Below are positions 45,386-55,958 of a stretch of DNA of 64,000 nucleotides, piece after piece. Position numbers and translations under genes: made by a program. The stretch is from Linnemannia hyalina. Taxonomy: Eukaryota > Mortierellomycota > Mortierellomycetes > Mortierellales > Mortierellaceae. Under the pieces are notes generated by a model, which saw nothing but the letters and a program-made list of their open reading frames with translations, was not told the origin of the DNA and made no database searches. Within the stretch, counting starts at the first letter, position 1, and every line of letters begins with the position of its first letter. Location of the stretch: NCBI GenBank assembly GCA_019671135.1, contig JAHRHY010000001.1, positions 496,001-560,000 of the forward strand, written 5' to 3'.

Positions 45386-46136
45386 ATAGCAAGTACTGTG
45401 CATTAGCGTGCATGGCGCTTTTCATTTTCTCTCCACAAACATTTGGTATATCCCCGACTTTCTTGCATTCATACACTGTAGATAGATTCATAAAAGAGTA
45501 AAAGGCGACGACCATCGCCATCGCATTTGTATTTTTACCACCCCCCTCCGACGAAAAAACGCCTGAGAAAAGATGCATGGCTATGACTAGCAGAGTACGA
45601 TTCCGGTAGTAGGATGCGAATGCTCACACACGACTATAAACAGGAAGTTCTCTATGGAACCACTAGACACACACATGACGAGTAGGAGAGAGTGTAAGAT
45701 CGAAAGACCGGCTAAGATCTCTTATTTCTTGTCGGCGCGAAGCAATGGAGAAGGAGGGACTAGCATGCGTTTTTGGCTCCTGGGAAAAAAAACCACCAAA
45801 GTCTTGTCGCCTGTCGGATACGACTATTCTGGAAGGTGAGAAGAACAGGCTCACCGTAAACAATAGCAGAAGCGGCGTGCCGTTTACTCCAATAGTTCAG
45901 GTAGCCCAGTCCAGCCATCGACGACAGGCAAAGTTTACGACGTTCATGGCTTCCTCAGTCAACTGTTTATTTGTTTTGTTTTTGTATTGTGCTCGTCGTA
46001 TTGTATTCATGTGTCAATACAAAAATGACGAAAAGTGGCTGGATAGTAATAAGTTCCTTGTTTGTGTTCCAATCCAATGAATACAAGCACGCATGGGGTC
46101 CCTGGATGGATTGTGGATGGAAAAATGAATTGAAAG

Positions 46137-46158
46137 GAGAGAGAGAGAGAGAGAGAGA
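46137..46158 (+). repeat. (GA)n microsatellite
   Basis: About eleven GA units in non-coding DNA. Confidence 0.85.
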
Positions 46159-49100
46159 AAACATGGAAGACTGTAGCTATGTGAGATTGTTTTTTTTCCT
46201 CCTTGGATGCGGCGCAGATATGGCAATTTCATTAAAGAGCAAATGAAGAATGAGAAACGAATCAACGGCCAAAAAAGAGGAATTGCGCCGCGCTTCCATA
46301 CCCCTGCATCTCTGTCATGTGGAGTTGGAGAATATTCAGAAGGTCCAGTACTAGCAATAAAACTTGCATATGTTTGAAATATGCCCCATGGAAGGCATTC
46401 ACATCCAAAGCATGCCGAACCATATAAACAAATAAACATTAGGTCAGGGAGTGGAAAGGACCCTTGGGTCTTTTTTTTAGCTAAACTTTGTTTTTTCCTT
46501 TGTTTCTTCTCGCTCTATCCCACAGCAGCAGGTTTGCTTGAGCGTGGGAAACGTGGAAAGTTGCAGACACATATCATTGGTAAACATTATCGTACCTTTG
46601 ACAATTTCATACATCGGCGTTGAAGGTGGAGTAAAGGGGTCGGAGAGAATTCGATTGGAGCAGACAAAAGTGGGATGAACCATACATGGTGAAAGTGTGT
46701 GCACAAACTGACAAGCTGTTAGTCGAATGGTTAGTCCTCCTTTGTACATCACACATGGGAGGTGGAAAGAGAAAGGAAAAGGGCGTTGTTGTTTCTTTAC
46801 AAAGCACATTTCTATATGTGCTCCTCGTTGTTGCTCGCGTTTCTCTCTCTCTCTCCTTCTATTCATCTCTCTTGCTCTCCTCCAAAAATAAACCCTTCAC
46901 CTTTTCCCCCTGCTTAGCCTACCTTTTTCCCAAACTTACATTTTCGCTTCCATGTTGAAGGTTCGCAAGGGTCTCTTCCCGAACCTCAAAAAAAAAACAA
47001 GAACCGCATTGCTTTTACCATACCACACCAATCTAGTACATAGTACATGTCCCAGAGAAAAGGCTTGCAATAAGTGTCATTATTTGGCTCACGTACTTTT
47101 GTGGCAGAAGCAACCATCTATGGTAGTGCGACGAGGTTCGGAAACGATACTTTTAGCCATCCCGCCGAACCACAACTCCACACGAAGAGTCAAACCTTAC
47201 CAAAACAATGAAAAGTTAAATGGCATGGGCGCCGCCGCATACCTCTGACTATGTCCAGTGTTTGTTTTGTTGCTTAGCAAGGCTACCCTCCTCTTTCGCC
47301 CGTCCTCTCACCTTCCTGTGACCTTTTCCCAATAATATTACGGTTGGTGTTCCCAACCTACACAAGGAGAAATCGCTAATCAAACGGGAAAGTAGACAGG
47401 AGAAGGGTTGACAATGTCAACAAACGAAAAAAAAATGGTAACTCGGGGCAGCTGGGATATCGGTAAAGATTAGTGAACAAGAGGATAAGAGGTATATGTA
47501 CAAAGAAAAGGGTGCTTGGTCTCTAGAACTGTCATGTGGATATGTTCATACATGCGTGACAGATATATGAGGCAGGGCGGATATTGCTTTCATGCTCTAT
47601 CACCCCTTGCATAGAGAAAAAAGTTGTCGTCTGCAGCATTGGTGATGAATGATTGGCTGACTTGTTCTTGAGAGGTGGTGCGTCCTGTCCTATTGTCCGT
47701 TTGTTGACGGGACATGCCAATGAGAGAGAAACAAAATCAAAAACAAACATCCACAGTTGCAATTAGTGGACGACTGGCAGATGGCAGTTGAAAATGGAAG
47801 GATCGGAGGGGAGGAAGCGTGAAAGAGCAATAGGCTTACACTTCCCCTTGCGCAAAAACAACGAATGAGAGAAGGAAGTATGGGTAATCGGCACCGAGTC
47901 TTCGAGTCGCAGGCTTTCCCATCTATCTAGCCTCAATATATTCTCCAGTCTAGTACACCCTCACATGCACACACATGCTGAAGCGGAAAAACAAAAATGT
48001 GCATTATGATGCCGGGATGGGAACTGCTCGCCATTGACCAGTTGATGGATCCTCGTGGTGACGCGTTCGTTCCATATTGCATGCCTCCCGTGGGAGTTAC
48101 CCTCCACGGGGTAGCCAATGAGAAGCGACAGTTTGTCACGTCCGTCGGGTGAAATAATTAAGAATTTGATCAGTGATATCAGACCATTAGAAAACGCCGT
48201 CAGGAACAATTACAAACCAGTAGGACCCTTGAATAAGGTGAGCACTCGAGGAGAATGCGAGCGGAGTGGAGGGGCATATTGAAGATCCTCTCTCTTCTGC
48301 TTCTCCTCCACCACTTGTTTGTCTGCATGCTCCTCGCTTTTCTCATTATGTCCTTCTCTGTTAGTCTCGCGGCTCTCATTTTTTGTGTTGTTTTATTCCC
48401 TCCCTTGCCGCCAGGAAAGAGAGAGACAGAGAGTGAGAAGGTACTTTGAACAAAGTAGTGAGCCTGTGTTTATTTGTCACAAAAGTGGGACCACCACGTC
48501 GTCATCCCCCTACTCTATCTCTCTTCAAAAAAAGGGAAGGCGTAAAGCTGATAAAAAAGCGGAAAATCAAAGATGAGGGGAATGCAAGTATGAAAAGCGA
48601 ACAGCTCTTGATTTTTGTTTCTCCACAGAGATGCCCTTCTTCGGCAGCTGAAAAAGAGAGCCCTATCGACCAATGCTTCTTTGTTGTCCGGCAAGACTCT
48701 TACCAATGGATATATCCCTTCTTCCTGGGAGGGTGGACATGCAGTGGGGAAGTCTCTAGGAGAGAGAATCCATTGTGCACGAGCACAATGCGCAAACATT
48801 TTTTTGTCGGAGGCGAGTGGCGAGAGACAGACGAGAGACAACAAACAAACAAGGGGTTGGTATAGATGTGTGGGAGATAAAGAGAGAGTGGAAGTAGGTA
48901 AAGTTCAAACTGAGCATAAGGGAAAGGAGGTAAGTGGGCTCGTTAGTTGGCTCAGGCCTACGCGTAAATAAAGCGAAATGGGGGATGTGGGCTTGGAGCT
49001 CAGCTCTTACTCGTTGTCTCTGCCGACAAATAACAAGCAGCAATAAGGAACGAAAGGCCAATAGAAACCCACGACAGGTGTGGGCACGACAAAGACAGGG

Positions 49101-50942
49101 CAAGACAAGACAAACAACACAAAACAACAAACAATGACCTGCAACAAAGGAATGATGATGTATTCGTTGTTGCGACTACACTTATTTGTTTATCTCATTT
49201 TTGCATTTGCTTTTGTTGTTTTTCACTCCAATCCTTTTCCTACCTCTCCCTCCTCGCCTTCTTTTTTCCTCCCCTTCACTCATAATCACTCCCACCTCCG
49301 CTCTGTCCGTTAGACGGAAAGGGGGTTTACGTTTTTTTGACAAGGCGGGATAGGGGCTAAAGTGGGACGTGGGATAGGTGAGATTGAATGTTTGCAGGAA
49401 AAATGTGGAGAAAATTGGTACCGTTTGGATGGTCGACATGAGATAGCCCACCTCTAATCGGCATTACTGATGTTATCGCCGAAGGTTGTTTTGATACCAT
49501 TACCATTGTTGTTATAGTTTTTTTTCTCGATCATTGCTTCCCTCTCCATTTTGACATTGTCAATGCCCACTCATCTATCCCATCCTCTTTGGCTTATTTC
49601 AGATATGTCAGACTTTTGCCGGTATCGGTCTTATGGTAAATAGCTATCTGGGATAGGGAAGGAAGAGCTGGCGCAACAACAACAAACAACAATGAGAAGC
49701 GAGTAAAAAAATGCGAGGTTGGCGTTTGACGAGGTGCGCGCCTGGTCTCATTGTTGTTTTTGTTGACAATTTCGAGCAAAGGGTTCGCGTCTTGGTGGTT
49801 TTCGTTCACGAGGAGAAATGGGAACAGCAATGCCAAACGGACACTGGCAGTGTTTGTTTTTCTGATACGAGATAACAGTTGTATTTGGACGAGAAGAGGC
49901 GAAACAGTAACAAATTCTAGGTTCATCCCTTGTTGTACGCGCGTTTGGCCATGGTTACCAAAAAGTTCGTAGAAGATGGAAGAGAGAAAGGGACAACATC
50001 CCACTTTTTTCATGTTTTGTATTGTCATTGCGTGTCCGTTCCTTGGAAGCCAGTATGAAAACATTTGTGCTCGAATCTACGCGGCGAGCATCATGGAGGG
50101 TACCGAAGAGGTCACTCATATCACTTTTATAGAATAATGAGGGCGTCAGGCAAACACAAGAGTATCGGATGAGAGTACATTTTTTTTACTCGGCATTATG
50201 GAGTGACATTTTGTGGACACCAATTGTGCTCTTTACAATCATGGCCATCGATTTTTAATTCTCACCAATAAATGTATAGAAAGGAAGAACAAAGTAAGGC
50301 GAGTGAGGATAACAGCTCATCATGGAAGGATACGTACAAGCGGGAAGAAGGATGTCAATTTGAAAAGCAAATACGTTTGGTGCATTGTGGACACGAGAAG
50401 AGACTGAGGCGGCAAAGGACGAGAGCGCCGTCCTCGTTTATAATCGAATGGGACCATTGGCTCCTTGTTTATGAAACTATGCTGGTGATGTTGTTTTCTG
50501 CTAGCACAGTTTTGTTTATGGTTTGGAACCCTTTTCTACGCATTCCTCGTTCTCCTTTTGAGCCATGGGGACAAATGTTATTGCGAACCCTTTGGAGGAA
50601 CTCATTGCTTACTTCTCTTCGATTCAATTGCTTGGGAATCGACTCTATTTAGTCCTCGCGCACACGCCCTCTCCTTTGTTGTTGTTTTTCGCTCTCTTTT
50701 CGCCCTTAGCCCTTGTGCCTTCTCCACCACCCTTTTCGACACCACCTTTCATGTTCCTAACCCTCGTCGGAACAGGTCCCGCATGTGAGAATCAACAACC
50801 ACTCCACTTTCTCTCCCGCCTGAGCGCCATCCCATCATTGTTAGCTATGGTCTCCATTCCGCCCGCATTTCAAATCAACAACCGCCAGGAAGGCCAGGTC
50901 CAGACCATCTTTTCTCCTTCACGGGTCGAGGAGGAAAACGCG

Positions 50943-50950
50943 TATAAATA
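50943..50950 (+). promoter_or_regulatory. TATA box of the ML-domain gene
   Basis: TATAAATA about 120 bp upstream of the ATG at 51067, followed by a C-rich leader. It is a strong match to TATA consensus at sensible spacing. Confidence 0.65.
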
Positions 50951-51066
50951 CTGCCATCCCCTCCGTCGTTTTTTGTTCTTCACTTTTCTCAAGCAAGCAA
51001 GTCCTCTCCACCCAAAAAACCTAACCCAAGCCAACCCCCCTCCCCCCAACCTCAAGTAAATCAGCC

Positions 51067-51683
51067 ATGAAGTTCATTGCCACCGCCGCTGCCCTCATTG
51101 CCTTGGCCTCGTCTGCCACCGCCGCCTTCTCTTCCTGCGGATCCTCTTCCGACTCGTTCAACCTTGGAGGCATCTCCTACGCCCCCAACCCCCCCAAGGT
51201 GGGCCAGAACCTCTGCATCACCTTGAACGGATCCCTCAGCAAGCCCGTCACCGCCGGTTCCACCATTCGCGTCACTGCCACCTTCTGTAAGCTTCCTCGC
51301 ACCTCCGCCTTGTTCTTCCCTTTGGATTACCTTGTCCTCATTCGTTGACTCTACTGCATATCTCGATCAAGTTCAACCTCCGCGTGTTTCTAACACATCC
51401 CTCGTCTCTCCCACCCCCTTTTTTTTGCACTTCTAAATGTATCATTATATCATCATAATTAGGGGGAATCAACGTCTACGATCAGACCGCTGACTTGTGC
51501 ACCGGATTGGTCGGAGGTGCCAACCCCTGCCCCATCGAAACCACCACCACCACGGTCACCCAGTGCATCACCGTCCCCTCGAACGTCCCCGCCGGTGTCT
51601 CCCTGACCCTCAAGGCCGTTGCCACCAACGCCGATGCCTCTCGCATCTTCTGCATCAACGGTCCCTTGACCTTCTCCAACTAA
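51067..51683 (+). CDS. Secreted ML-domain (MD-2-related/NPC2-like) lipid-binding protein
   Basis: Probably a small secreted or vacuolar-lumen protein that binds a lipid in a beta-sandwich, like NPC2 or fungal phosphatidylglycerol/phosphatidylinositol transfer proteins. Exons 51067-51286 and 51463-51683 give 146 residues. A signal peptide (MKFIATAAALIALASSATAA) ends near residue 20. Six cysteines follow in ML order (SSCGS, NLCIT, DLCTG, NPCPI, TQCIT, IFCIN). YAPNPPKVGQNLCITLNGSL is the conserved strand region and VPAGVSLTLKAVATN the late one. The intron (176 nt, donor T|GTAAGC) rebuilds ATF|WGINVYDQ. Codons end mostly in C, suggesting strong expression, and a TATA box lies 120 bp upstream. The specific lipid is unknown. 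Confidence 0.88.
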
Positions 51684-52081
51684 GCGCGAGCAAGTCTTTC
51701 TGCTTGGTTAACAACACACAAAAGGAATGACATTGAATGGGTGGGGTCTGTGACCTCTCCCATGGTTTGTTCCTTTCATTGGTAGCTACTATTGAATAGT
51801 CCATTACCAGAGATAAAATAACCAATTTGTATCTAAGAAATGTATATATCGAAGGGGATGGTGTTTTCTTTTTTTTTCCTTTTTGTTGGCATGGAAACAT
51901 GTAGATGAAAAAGATGGGAGCTTCCCTGGGTGTCTTTTACTAAAACACAAGGAGAATGGATAGTGTGTGAATGATTAGATTGGGTGGCAACAAAGGCTCT
52001 TGTTGGTGATGATGGCACGCATATGTACTAAAAAAATGTACTTCTGCTTGATAGCGATTCTGGTGGTGATGACTCCTGGAA

Positions 52082-52093
52082 GGGGGGGGGGGG
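52082..52093 (+). repeat. G12 homopolymer
   Basis: Twelve consecutive G residues in non-coding DNA; length may be unreliable in an assembly. Confidence 0.8.
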
Positions 52094-55000
52094 TGTTCAT
52101 GTGCTGTTGCATGACCTTTGGACTCCATTCCCTGGGCACTAACCCTCCTTATGCATTTTCGATTTTTGTGTTCGGCTGTGGATGTGACAGTCACATTTTG
52201 CCACCAAGTTTTGTTTAACCTTGATTATCCTCTATCTTGGTTCGCGTTCGACTCAATCGCACATTTTTTTTCTAGACAGCATTGGCCGCTATCAGACGTC
52301 GTCGACTGCTTCATTTTTTCTTGGTTCGACTGACCAAGAGATGCGCCCTTGGCCATCACAACACCCCATAGGTTGATCTAACAGAACAACTTTGTACTTT
52401 GATCGAGTCTATTTGATGACCTGGCGCTTGACCCGTACGAGATATAATAAGGGGTCCTAGTCTCCTTTTTTTCCTCCTTCCTCGCGCATTGCCTTTCCTC
52501 CCTCTACTAGCTCGCCCTACTTGCACACAAAAAAATAAAGACTTTCAAACATATTTTATTATGTACACCCATTCAGCGAGAAAAGTGACTACAGAATGAC
52601 GATGTAGCAACCAATGACATTCATCGAAAGTCATTGTAAAAAGAAGAATACCCCCATGACCGACATCGTCTTTGCTTCTTGATGAAAAAAATACCGCCAC
52701 AGTACGGTAAATACTTGGCAGCACCTCATCCGCCCATCACGCACACAGAGAAAAAAAAAACGTTTGAAGACTTATCAATGAGCCAGAGACAAGGAATGTC
52801 ATTATTGTTTGGTAGGAACAAAATCGAAGGCCCTGTGCAATCCTACATTTTTTTGATCTTCAACAAAAGAGACCACATATACCCTTAGTGCACATCGTCT
52901 GTCTTTCAATTGTAATTAAGAAGCGGTGGATCTGCCACGACGCCAAGGTCTCGGGAGCTGTGAAAGATGTGGCTAAAGCAGACGAGCAGCGACAACAGTG
53001 AGTTGAACTAAAAGAGGGGAGGGGGCCGATCAGGCGTTTACTTATCCAAGCTATCGACATATTTTAAATTACAGAAAGAGTATCAACAGGCAAGGTGAAT
53101 AAGGCCATGATCACTTATCGTCGTGCAAGAAAACAAAAGCAGGGACAAAAGCTCCATGCACATGAATCCGGGAGGGGAATAAAATGGAAAGAGAAGACGC
53201 CGATGGGATATACTAGATCAAAGATGAAGTTGAACTATGACTTGAACGACCAAACTGTCATGCCAGTATATCCAACAAATCGTTTTATTCCATATTCTAC
53301 TGAAAGCGAGCGATCCACTTGCAAGTCTTATTTCCTCGACCATGTATACCCATTCAACGACAAAGGTCAACCTGTCTGCAGAAAAAAAAAATGGCGCAGG
53401 TCTTTTTACTAAACGAAACTTTTAGACAGGCCTCCCACGGTGCTTTCACAAGCGCAATCGACAAGTAACTTTTCTTATTCATTGAAAAGGTGCAAAAGGG
53501 ACATTATGCAGAGTTGCTCTATAAGATAGCCCGCCACGAAAATGAAAGGAGAGGTATCATTATTAACGCTAAACCCAACGACCAAATCCCAACCTATTTA
53601 AACCTATTTATTCAATTGTCAATGGCATCTACAACAACGAGATTTATGTTAAACAAGTCACCTAAAGTGCCCAACTGAGACGTCAGGTCATCCTCACCAA
53701 CTTCACAATGATCCTTCGCGCGACAAGGAACAAAAAAACCCACAAAATATGTTGAGGCGCAGCAAAGGAAAGGAAGAAAAGAGGGCGTCAGAAACAACCT
53801 CCCTATCCATAATAGAGCTCGTACATGATAAGAAGAGTATCCAAGATAACAAAACATCGCACCAATCAAGAAGCGCGACCCTGGACAGCGATGGTCAAAG
53901 CATCGAACACGGCAGATCTACTTTAAAAGAGAGAAATAAGCACCCATGGTGCAAGCAACCGTGCCCTACTTTGGAACCGAGTGATGGTGACATCCGTGAG
54001 ATAGGGCACCAAGATGAAATCCGCAGCAAATCGCCAGCTCATAGCGGTCTACGCAAAAAAAATCGACGTGTCGTTTGTTTTTTTTATATTTCCAGACCAG
54101 TAAAGAGAGAATGTTCTCAACAATGTTTCTCATCCCTGTCATCATCATATCACAAATGAAGCATATGTCAAAAGTAGAATCAAAACCTATAATCACAAAT
54201 ACCGTACATTCGGACCTCCACCGATATCAGCCGCGAAATTGAATCAAAGATTTAAAAAGAATGACAAAGACTACCTTGAATCACCAGCACATATCCTGCG
54301 TATTCGAGTAGCCCAGAAAGAACCCACCAACTCCCGTCTTCAAACAGACCGTTCATGACGAGCAGTTATCTCTCTAATCCCACCAACATATCGTTTAACT
54401 GGCATAACATTTCTTCAATCGCACATACAAACGTGCACACAAAAAGTAAGGCATGATGGAACCAAGGCATCCGAGCTATTGGAGAGCTATGAAGGTTGAC
54501 CATCAGGGTGCAATTCCGATCTCCTGATATAAGCCTCGCCAATTCAATACCAAATCCAAAAGGTCATCAGCTTACATTCTCAGTGTGTCCTTGGGGTGAG
54601 ATGGAGGTATCAGTTGGTACCTGAAAAAGCCTCAATGAGATCGCATAGGATCTCGAGCAAGACGGAGCCCTTTCCAGTGAGAAGTGAATTGAAAGAATCA
54701 GTACGAAAACGACAGAGCTGAAGAACAAAAAAAGGGCTGGAGGGAAAGAGACGCAGGTTGCAGGGAGTATATCCTTCACTTCAAAATATGCAAAACGTGT
54801 TATAAAAACTTTGTTCATCTGTCAAAAAGAAATCAGAACGTAGTATCCGGAGAACTGTGCTTCTCTAGAACCAAAGCAAAAACCACTGAAAATAGAAGAA
54901 AAAAAAGTCCCTTGCTCATCCTATCGTTATCCAGATGTGCGGTTTAATAATAAAAACCTCCCAGAGGTGCGAAAGTTTGCACGACTGGTAGAATCGATCA

Positions 55001-55260
55001 CGCTGAAATATCAAAGAGAAGCCAAAAAAAAACACGAATTCCTTTTCGATCCAGGTGGGATCTCTTGATTTTTTTCTCGCTTCAAAAAAACAGATACGAC
55101 AACACCGAATACCCTCCTCCTCCACGTTGCAATTAAAACATCCCCCCCCCCCGCATTCTTTGGTCTCAACATGACTTTGGAAAGGATCAATCGACCTTGT
55201 TGTTGTGTATGAACGTGGAGTAGAGCGAATGGGAAGGAAATACCCCACCACCACCATTCT

Positions 55261-55353
55261 GGCAAAAGCACACTGTTGCGTTTCTGGATGCGATACACGC
55301 CTTCAGGAGTTGCGGCTATCAACATCCAAGGACACACCATTCATCGGCTTTTT
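55261..55353 (+). pseudogene. Possible relic of a Pif1/Helitron-type DNA helicase
   Basis: One frame reads GKSTLLRFWMR and then TPSGVAAINIQGHTIHRLF. The second part fits motif Ia of Pif1-family helicases (TGxAAxNIxGxTIH). The first part looks like the end of a Walker A loop (SGKSTLL), with His replacing the preceding Gly. The roughly 20 residues normally between the motifs are reduced to about five. No DE-box or later motif is seen downstream, where a poly-G run and stops follow. A non-functional fragment of a helicase or Helitron is the best reading, but it rests on one motif. Confidence 0.35.
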
Positions 55354-55434
55354 ATCGTCGCATTTTTGATCTCCTTCAATCCCAAACAACTCGTAAGGAA
55401 ACCGAGTTTACTCACGACCTCCACGTGGCTCAAC

Positions 55435-55461
55435 GGGGGAGGGGGGGGGGGGGAGGGGGGG
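55435..55461 (+). repeat. G-rich tract
   Basis: Twenty-five G in 27 bases, interrupted by two A residues. It has strong G-quadruplex potential on the plus strand. Confidence 0.8.
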
Positions 55462-55653
55462 TCCTGCCGGGCATGAGCAGATGCATTCAAGTCAAAGTAA
55501 GTGACCTGCCTCCAACACTCTATTCTCCATTCCAAATCGTCGCCACATCAACAGGAAAAAGCAAATCGTAAAAAAACGAGGTTCTCAATAGAAAGAGGCA
55601 TCGCCTTCAATCAACTGCACGCCACTGTGCAAGTTTATCTATGCATAAAACTT

Positions 55654-55686
55654 GAAAAAAAGAAAAAAAGAAAAAAAGAAAAAAAG
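55654..55686 (+). repeat. (AAAAAAAG)n repeat
   Basis: Four near-perfect octamer units of seven A and one G in non-coding DNA. Confidence 0.85.
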
Positions 55687-55958
55687 ATTGGGCATATTGT
55701 CACTCGGAGTCCTCCCTGTAGTTTACAGTCATAAAAAAGATATTCGGACATACGCGAAAAAGAACGTGGTCCATTGGGCTTCGTTGGGGATATCAATCCG
55801 CAACTTCAAAGAAATCAAAAAGAGCTTCTTTCCATATCGCCCACCAACTCCATAAATGTACCATCGCATGGTATATAGTATTTCTTTAATCCAAAATACA
55901 ATGCAAAAAAAATATTAATGCCAATAATACAAAAATCAAAACGCGTTGCTGCCAATCT

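Larger units (their letters stand above)
45386..51066. other. 5.7-kb region without a supported gene
   Basis: A (GA)n run lies at 46137-46158. Around 48000-48240 a short stretch has balanced composition and open frames on both strands. One plus-strand frame ends at AAG|GTGAGC, a good donor, but no downstream exon could be joined with confidence. Other open frames look random. The last 200 bp form the C-rich leader and TATA box of the ML-domain gene. Confidence 0.4.
51684..55958. other. 4.3-kb A-rich region with homopolymer runs and a helicase-like motif
   Basis: Between the ML gene and the Zn2Cys6 regulator. From about 52.5 kb the plus strand is rich in A, unlike the rest of the window. It has homopolymer runs (G12 at 52082, C11 at 55142, G-rich 55435-55461) and an AAAAAAAG repeat. 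One frame at 55261-55353 resembles helicase motif Ia of Pif1/Helitron proteins. No intact gene is visible; degraded mobile DNA is a reasonable guess. Confidence 0.45.

Noticed and set aside
53095..54159. Several 60-136 codon frames in the A-rich region
   Set aside because: Lys/Asn/Ser-rich with stop density near chance and no recognisable family; treated as random frames or decayed DNA.
53612..54622. Minus-strand exon-like pieces with good splice sites (for example 54578-54622)
   Set aside because: Pieces could not be chained into a continuous frame with a start codon or a known family.
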